From Platerodrilus igneus (taxonomy: Eukaryota > Arthropoda > Insecta > Coleoptera > Lycidae): a stretch of DNA of 64,000 nucleotides. Below the pieces are notes generated by a model. It was not told the DNA's origin. It ran no database searches and was given only the letters and a program-made list of their open reading frames with translations. The stretch's first letter is position 1. Each line of letters starts with the position of its first letter. Below are positions 56,503-64,000 of this stretch, piece after piece. The stretch is taken from positions 7,254,001 through 7,318,000 of the forward strand of contig JARFIW010000453.1 of the NCBI GenBank assembly GCA_036346225.1, given 5' to 3'. The translations under genes and the position numbers were made by a program.

Positions 56503-59500
56503 TCAATATAATAATATATTTATTAATTTTGGAAATAATCTACAAATTTGACATTTATAGCTAAATTTTATGGGATGATTTGAAGTGGACCACTGAAATT
56601 TCAATTCTACAAAAGCATCATTTGCAAGTACAGGATATACTTTCAATGACAATTTCTTGATGAAAAAACACAGTAAGTCAGTATTGTAAATGCGACATCC
56701 ACTAGTCTTCAAAAATCCATTAAAAATATTTGCTACAATCCGTACAAAGTATTTCGAAAAATTAAATGTTCAGTTATCAACTTGGAAAATTTTAGTTTTT
56801 AATTGAATTTTGAGCACAGCAGTAAAGGAAAACCGTGGGAAGGGGGGTTACTTAAAATCCAAAAGCGTTTTTTATTAATCATTGTTTTAAAATTTTTTGG
56901 AATCTGTTATGTAAACTTTCTAAAAAAAAAATTAAAAGTCAATCAGTAAATTGGGAAAGTTTTGAACTTGTTTGCTGACAAGAAAATGTCATTATATTAT
57001 TTACCAATAATATCAAGTACTGAATATGACCGTCCTTACGATCTCTGCAATTATGTAAATCATTACCGAAAATTTTCCATAATGTCCATAACATTGTAGC
57101 TGCAATGCATCCACCTTCTTGTTGAATTTTTAACTTCAGTTCTAATGTTTGCAGTCCTTCAACATTCACTTTGTTTCTGAAAAATCAAGTAAGTCAGCAG
57201 TTTAGTCTGGTGACCTAGCTAGCCAAGGAACTTTTTCATATGTGTATGTAACAATCTGAAAAGATTTCTTTCAAAGCAATAATAACAAATAGAAGCAGCA
57301 CGAGTTGCTGAACCATCTTGTTACCACATAATTTGTAGAAATCAGACCAACTCTTGTCTTTAAAATTGTATGTATGACCATATTTGTGTAGCATACAGCA
57401 GTAAAGTGTTTTCGGATTTTGTATCAGTTTTTTTTATGTAACTGGTATGGGTATACAGACTCTTAATATAGACCATTTCGTTTATTTATATATACATTTA
57501 AATAAGAATGGAGCCTATCTGACAAAATAAGCATTTGCTAAATCATGTTTTAATCGTCATTCAAATGCTATAACATTTCTCGGCAGAAATTAATTCAAAT
57601 CATATCTGAGAACTCTAATAATTTAAATGTTATAAGAATGAAACTATTTAACACAAAAAGCACAATGAATACAATACCACCACTTCTTGTTTACTAAATG
57701 GCATTCAATGTTGAATAGAATATTCTTAGTTCCAACACAAGTATACATATGTAAAGTACGTGATAAATAATTTAAATTTATCCACTCCGCTACCGAACCC
57801 TAACATACACAATAAAATACCAATTTTAAAAAAGATGTTGAAAGGCATGTTTCCAGTGAAATAAGGAAACATTTTACTGTTTGTCTATTAATTATTTATT
57901 GTTAAACCTTTTGTTTAGCTTATTATATCATGTGCAGAAATTCAAAGTTTCTTTAATGTGCTACAATACATAAACATACTTGTAACTATATTGCCTGTAT
58001 TTCTAATAAAATACCAAATATAGGTCCCTTCATACAGCCCCTTATGATCTGTTCTTGCACGGCAGCACAATCCTTTAAGTCATTAATTTGAAATAATTGA
58101 TTATATAACATCAAAATATTTATAATGTTACGTATTTGAAATTTCTTAAATTTTCTTCAAACTATATGAAACAGCCATAAAAACATGTTTCAATAATACC
58201 CAGTATGTCATTTATGTTGCATTTTATTAGGAATAAATATAAATTAATGGATTTACCAATATAGTTTTCCCACAAAATACTTGAAATTTATCTCGTTAAT
58301 ATTGTGTGTGTTGAAAGTATTGAGTAATTATATAATAATAATAAATAATATTTACCATTATCCTTTTGCTCTAACTCTTGATGGGTCTCTGGCATTGTTA
58401 ACTTCAGTAAAATCTCTCTGTCATTAATATTAAGGTCAATATCCTTTGTATGTGTACTTGTGATTCCTTGTTGAGCTTTCCATTGTTTATAATGAATCCA
58501 AGGATCTTTTTCCTTGAATTCGTTAAAATTTTCAAACACGTTTGGTGAATCTATTAAAATTTGGTTTTATTAAACTAATATTCAAATGGTACAGGAATAT
58601 TTCGAGAACCAGTAGTACTAAATTAAAAAAAAAATGTGAAAGTCACTCAGAAAGCATGAACTTCAAAATATCAAACTAAAAATAATAATCAGAAATTTCA
58701 AACTTTTCTCAAAAAAGAAAACTGCAAATGAATACAGCTTAGGTTACAGCTCTAATAGTTTAGCCAATAACATTGCGTAAAATATCGTATATGGTTAAGA
58801 ATATTTTTTACTTACATTAAAAACTTACAACACAATAAATTTCATAAGTTTAAATTACTAAGTTATGAAATAAATGGTTCTATGGTTTTATTTTAATCCT
58901 AGAAGAATTGACATTTTTCATGCTAAATTTTCCAAAGTTCTTTCAAACCAAACGCTTTACACCCTATTCTTTATTAATAGTACTACTTAGCTAATGCTTT
59001 TTTATAAGATGTATGTTCCTGTTTTAAGTACATAATTAAATCGAACACTACATTGTTGGGATTTTCTAGCAATATTTATTGACTGAAAGTATAAATTGTT
59101 GTTTGTTATTTAAAATTTATTGTAAGTATTTCTGCTAACGTTTGGCTATAGCTAATATTAATGTATTTTATTTCACAATAAACATAACTGGATTATTTGG
59201 CATTAAAATAGTCAACAAGTTTATAAAGCAAATATTTAACAACCTGTTATTACTGATAAATTCAAAAAGGTATACCATCTTAATCACGAAATTGTAAGTA
59301 CCTACACATCTATAAAAAGGGGCATTTCACTAGGTCATTGCAATCACGGCAAAAAGCTTAAAAGATTTGTTTTTATTCGTCAAGTCAGGGTTATAGATAT
59401 CAAAACAATCTTTGTCAGCAGTATTAATAATTTGACTAAATTCTAATCGGAATTAATAGTGGTGGTTCTATTTAAAATTTTAATAAGGATGACCGCCTTG

Positions 59501-59683
59501 TAAAGAAATGAATTTGTTTAATTTCATAACCTCGTAAATCATAAATCATACATATTACAATTTTGAGTAGTTAGTAATTATTCAGCAAAATATTCAAGCC
59601 ACTATGATATAAATAAAGTCTGTATGAAGCTTACCTTTTCGCATTATCGCTAATTGTACTAACTTCTTTCCACGGGATAACAT
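56503..59683 (-). CDS. Unrecognised protein, five-exon gene model
   Basis: Five minus-strand exons join without a stop: 59683-59635, 58550-58356, 58072-57980, 57168-57067 and 56732-56503. Every intron is GT/AG and phase 1, and donors include GTAAGC, GTAAAT, GTATGT and GTAATG. The predicted protein is 222 aa. It starts MLSRGKKLVQLAIMRKD, a basic N-terminus that could be a mitochondrial signal. Exon 2 holds EKDPWIHYKQWKAQQGI, exon 3 LYEGTYIWYF, exon 4 GGCIAATMLWTLWKIF and exon 5 a CxxC in SYKCQICRLF. I do not recognise the family. Exon 3 and the exon 4 acceptor (57168 rather than 57176) were chosen because only they keep the frame. No transposon motif occurs in it, and spacing in an AT-rich intron context suits a host gene. 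Confidence 0.5.
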
Positions 59684-60285
59684 TTCACTTAAAAATGGTA
59701 ATACCACAGAATTATTATTCCGCGAAACTTAAAAGCATTTGTGGACAATTCCAACCATTTATGTTATGCCGTTCGTATAATGTAGAATACACGGAAAACT
59801 AATATAAAAACGTATACCACAGATGCTATGTGACGTACACTTCATAAATCATAAAAAGCACATTCCAAGTTGAAGGTTAACGATACGGACCGAGTGCAAG
59901 CGAATACGCGAGTGTTTATTCTCTCATTTTAACAAATACCAAAATCTTAAAAACTGTAAGATGTAGACATTTACAGCAGAAACTATAACCTTGACAGGAG
60001 TATGATCCCAAGTTAAGGCGTGGCAACGTTGATAGATCTCATCTTAGTCTATATATTTCATTATATACAAAATTGGATCTCAACTTGATGTAATTGTACT
60101 GGATCCCGTATTGTGAAACATTTATCATAATATTAAAATTGACATATCTTTACCCCTCTAAGCGGATTCTAATTATAATATAAATTATTAAGATCAGAAA
60201 AGAAAATATACTTTCATACTAATTTAATGTAAGGTGGATCTCGGGTAGTCCTCAATTTATTCGGATCTCAACTTGATGGAAAGAC

Positions 60286-60286
<1 letters not shown>
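59684..60286. other. 5' flank of the five-exon gene
   Basis: Presumed promoter region. No gene and no clear core promoter motif were recognised. Confidence 0.4.

Positions 60287-60325
<39 letters not shown>
60287..60325. repeat. (TA)n microsatellite abutting inverted CAGCA terminus
   Basis: TA tract ending at TGCTGTG of LTR copy F. Confidence 0.95.
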
Positions 60326-60327
<2 letters not shown>

Positions 60328-62355
60328 CTGTGAAACCTCCAAAATCCGTGAACTACGCTTTTCGCCTCGGCCGCTCACCTAATTTTATAAAATTAGGCAC
60401 ATTCCTACCACAAACATCAACGTTAACTCTATTTACATCAATATTCAGAATACATTAAATTTTCAAATTAAATTTCAGCATAAAATTCAGTTTTCAAAAA
60501 AATTTCAAGATTAATTTTATTATCATTTTAATGTGCATCCAGAATTAAAGTCCTTGTTGGATGCCTACTAATTAATATAACAATATAAGCAGACCGGAGT
60601 CTGAGTATAAAGGGAGCATCTACCACCCCTTTACGTTAATTAACCAGGTTCGTCTAATTGAGCTCAAAGACATACCCAAAGTTTCATCATATTCCCGAAC
60701 ATCAAACAAAATACCCCTTTTTACTTAAACAAGCAAATTTCATCTTAAAATTAAACGTTTATGGTTAGAACAATTTCACTAATGTCCATTTAAAGTAAAT
60801 CAATTATAAAGTCATTCAATACACACAAAAATGTCAAACAAAATAGTATAATTTACCTGAAGGTTACTGTCCTCGTAGCTTCAAAGTATCGTTTCTTTAG
60901 TTAATCACACCATTCAACAGGATTATATTTACGGCTTCTGATTCTCTACGCTTTTAAAATTTTCTCCATCACCATCCATTCAAAGTCGTTTCTGGGCCTT
61001 TCCGGAACTCCTCTGTGTTTATCTGACCCTTGTTTCATGGATCCAGACACGTATTTGAACCATTTAATTATTAACACCCCCGAAAAATAGCAAAGAAATT
61101 CATGCTTCTGTCACCTATATATACGCCAAAACTGCCTACTTTTGTGTATACATTCGTCGTTGTAAATTTTGCTAATTGGTACAGTGAAACTAAATTTTAT
61201 TACCTTGTATCTAAGTGCACTGAAGTACATTCATGTTAGCACGTAAATAACAAGCTATTTTGAATCACTAAAATATACTAGCAAACTTTAAATTATTTAA
61301 TCAAACTAAAATGCACGGTTTAATATTTTCAATCAAGTCGCGTATGTACGAGCTTTTAACGCATCGAATCGTCAAAAGTCTAAGAGCTTGTTTATCTTCA
61401 TCTCGGTATATATAGCAAAAAGCCTGTCTGTCGGTCGGTTCCCCAAAACGGGTAATTCTAAAGAATTCCTCATTCTATGTTCCCAGTCTGTTGCTCGCAC
61501 GTCGATTTTTACGAATTTTCACTCGCCCCATTCAAATCTCAGAAAATTTCCACACGGCACGCAAGCATGTCCGAGAAAAACTAATTGATTTTGTACAGAA
61601 ATTGTTGTTCTACCTCTGATATTTGCATCCTATTTTTAACCAATTGTGACCCCCGTGACGTTGCTTAAATCCCGCCTTCTACAATATGTGTCTTTGCTTG
61701 ACGCATTTTCTCTTTCCTTCTCTACCGTGTTCTTATTGGTGCAACTTGATATTCTTTATTATCGATTATTTTAGTCCACATGGAGTGTGAAATAACCAGC
61801 TTTAGCAATTCTCGTAACTATTATGCGACGTTTTCCCCAAGATTCTTTGAAACATTAATTATCTGCAAAATTTACGCCGAATGTGATATTTAAACTACGC
61901 AGGTGTTCCAAATAATATTAATTCTCAGAGCTTTATTCCGTGGTATTTTAATCTTGGGTTTTTACAAGTTTCTATAGGTATTATATGTTATTAACGGTTT
62001 AATTAACTCCAATTAAAATTGATTTCTATCCTTTTTATTTTTAGCGAATACAACTTAAATATTAATTATTATACGTACACTTTGTTTTACTACCGGTTAC
62101 TTAAAATAGGGTTAATTAATATAAACTTTGTACGTAATTTCTCTTTGTTTAGGAATAATTACATTACACGCAGAGCTTTTCACTACTGCTTCGTCTTATA
62201 AATAATTTAAATTTCTTATTTTTACTGAAACAACCGAGTTTATTTATGCTTCATGGTTTTAATAACGCGTATTATTTAATGAAATTCCTTATACACGGTG
62301 ATTAAAATCATTTGATGTGATTATTTAATTTTCTACCCTGGTCTAAATATGAGTA
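60326..62355 (-). repeat. 3' LTR, copy F, of a second Ty3/Gypsy-type element
   Basis: Inverted LTR from TGCTGTGAAACCTCC to GAGTATTTCCCCCC. It is more diverged than copies A-E, with several deletions around 61780-61960. Its U5 end again differs from the others (AAATCCGTGAACTACGC). The purine tract and internal region continue to the right. Confidence 0.8.
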
Positions 62356-64000
62356 TTTCCCCCCTATTTGAATACAAATAATCCCACTTATTTGACTTCA
62401 AATATAAAGCATTTAGACAAAAAAAAATTACAAAAAAAATTGCCTATCTCTCTCTACCCTTATCTATCTAACTTACCTACTTTGTTTCCAATCAAAAAAA
62501 ATATTTACACCTATCCTATATCCCTATCCTATTCCTAACTCTCACCTCATTCTATAAACTGAAATTATCCCTAACTTCATCCTACTCATCCATCTAATCC
62601 TATATACATCCTATCTACCTATCCTATTCCTAACTTTTAACTAATCTTCACTATACTTCACTTCCCCCTACCTAATCCTATATACCTATCCTACTCTTAC
62701 TCTATTCCTAACTCTCCACTAATCTTATATGAATATCTATACTTAACCTATCTTATTTTCTTCCTACATTTACTCTTTATTCCCATCCTAAACCTATTCC
62801 TAATTATCTCCCATATTTATCCTATACCTAGCTTTATTTTCTATAAACACTTACTTCTACTTTTCTATATACACCTATCTCTATTCTTATCCTATTTAAA
62901 TCTAACTCTCTTCTTGACCCTCCAAGTCTTTCTTCTCACCATCCTAATACTCTTCATCCCTATCTCTCCCCCTTCTATATCTATACTTATCATCCCTATT
63001 ATCTCACATAAAATAAACTTATCATCCCGATTATCCTGACTCTTAAATATTACTTCTTCTTTAGTCTCTACACATGTCTGTTTCTTATTTATTATTATTT
63101 TCTTTTCTGCCGACAAACCAAACGATACTACTTTACAATTATCGATTTTTTCCTCTATGGAAAATCCTATGTACCTTCTAGAATTTTTGTGTAATGGAAT
63201 CCGCCAGAATGAATTCCTTAAATCTACTTTCTTAAAAACAAACTTGCCACTTAACCTCGTCAAAAATAATTCTGCCTTCACCTGCTTCCGATATGCTGCT
63301 GTTGCTTCTACCCCCACTAATTCTGCATGTTTTTGTAATAAAGCTTGAACCTCTACTCTCCTATCCTCTGGACATCTTATTGTGTTGATCTGTTTTACTT
63401 CATCATCCTCTACCTCTACTACATTAATACTAAACCCAGTGTCATCCTCTGCGACTTCATAACTGCCCTTCCATGGCACTACCCTATCCTTAATCCTTAT
63501 TACCTTCCTTTCCATATCTATCAAAACCCCTAACTTCATCATACAGTCAACACCTAAAATGCTCTGAAACTTCAGTCCAGGTACAATTACAAACTCCTGT
63601 TCACAGCTTAAATCTCCTATATCTATCCTAAGCACCACAACACTATTTACTACAGCAAACTTCTTTTATTTGGAGCTACTAAATGGCTACGTTTTATAGG
63701 CATAATTCTATCACAAACCTTATCCCTAATTTTGCTGACGAATTCCTCCGATATTAAACTCGCCTCTGCCCCTGTATCAAGTAATACTTCTACATTATTT
63801 TCAAAATTTCTAAATTAATAATTGGCAAACATAATTTTTCTACAGTTTCTGGCTCTACTTCCTCCTCAATTTTGAAAAATTCACGTGGATGTTCGTATAC
63901 ATTTACACAGAAATCTAGTGGTCTGTCACGTTCTAAAAATCCTGTCTCATCCTGTTTTCCGTGCTTGGTCCTGGTTGTCCTTCTACAACCTGTGCGTACG
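62356..64000 (-). mobile_element. Internal region of a second Ty3/Gypsy-type element, cut by window end
   Basis: On the minus strand, the purine tract (about 62356-62366) and C-poor tract (62400-62890) are preceded by the protease/reverse transcriptase frame (62892-63638) and the protease active site (about 63650-63830). The end of gag lies near 63900-63950 at the window edge. Order and content match 32600-34100. Confidence 0.8.
62892..63638 (-). pseudogene. Protease C-terminal part plus truncated reverse transcriptase, open frame
   Basis: This 248-codon frame is uninterrupted where the equivalent at 32899-33642 has a frameshift. It begins in the protease (EFVIVPGLKFQSILGVDCMM). It then has the reverse transcriptase palm block (FKKVDLRNSFWRIPLHKNSR, CKVVSFGLSA). 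Directly after FGLSA it changes to the same Lys/Glu-rich tail ending KTWRVKKRVRFK. The YxDD catalytic motif, RNase H and integrase are absent. The upstream protease active-site segment (LLDTGAEASLISEEF, about 63780-63735) is in another frame. Protein activity is unlikely, but the shared junction shows that this shortened form existed before the two copies separated. Confidence 0.75.

Overview
This window is AT-rich eukaryotic DNA, almost certainly from an insect. The order cannot be fixed from the sequence. The reasons are: a multi-exon NADP-type short-chain dehydrogenase of the insect farnesol-dehydrogenase-like kind, GT/AG introns, and a very dense mix of metazoan transposable elements (BEL/Pao, Ty3/Gypsy, Penelope-like, a non-LTR clade, piggyBac, mariner, tRNA-derived SINEs). 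Nothing bacterial or viral in organisation is present.

Only two host genes have a consistent exon model. The first is the SDR gene on the minus strand (four exons, 11689-12598, 251 aa). The second is an unrecognised five-exon gene on the minus strand (56503-59683, 222 aa). One further isolated candidate exon lies at 38712-38846. Everything else recognisable is repeat-derived.

Layout. 1-780: BEL/Pao gag remnant. 1088-1965: solo-LTR-like element between two (TA)n arrays. About 3100-7060: decayed BEL/Pao element on the minus strand, interrupted by a SINE and a (TA)n tract. 7458-8035: SINE and Ty3-type integrase remnant. 9560-10860: non-LTR retrotransposon C-terminal fragments. 11689-12598: SDR gene. 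13403-15456: repeat E1, a tRNA-like SINE and a small LTR. 15534-20030: two long solo-LTR-like elements, each in (TA)n. 20281-20760: tandem SINE. 21129-24029: piggyBac element with matching ends and TTAA duplications. 28910-34956: Ty3/Gypsy-type element with 2.1 kb LTRs, followed by further LTR copies at 34990-37247, 42240-44370 and 60326-62355. The last is joined to a second internal region that runs off the window end. 41606-42175: Penelope-like GIY-YIG domain. 45576-48364: 2.8 kb foldback element built of about 155 bp tandem units. 51342-53053: inverted and tandem 299 bp repeats that carry hammerhead ribozymes. 53054-54017: tandem and inverted SINEs.

The most notable system is the hammerhead array. 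At 51776-51820 (plus) all conserved nucleotides of a type I hammerhead are present, with complementary helix I and helix II strands. Four adjacent about 299 bp head-to-tail monomers carry the same motif on the minus strand in various states of decay. This is the architecture of metazoan retrozymes (small non-autonomous retroelements mobilised through self-cleaved RNA). A Penelope-like endonuclease of the kind thought to serve such elements lies about 10 kb away.

A second theme is that at least 11 of about 19 (TA)n arrays directly abut a retroelement terminus ending in CAGCA or a one-base variant. This points to LTR elements that integrate into TA microsatellites. Several of these termini also contain stacked primer-binding-site-like modules.
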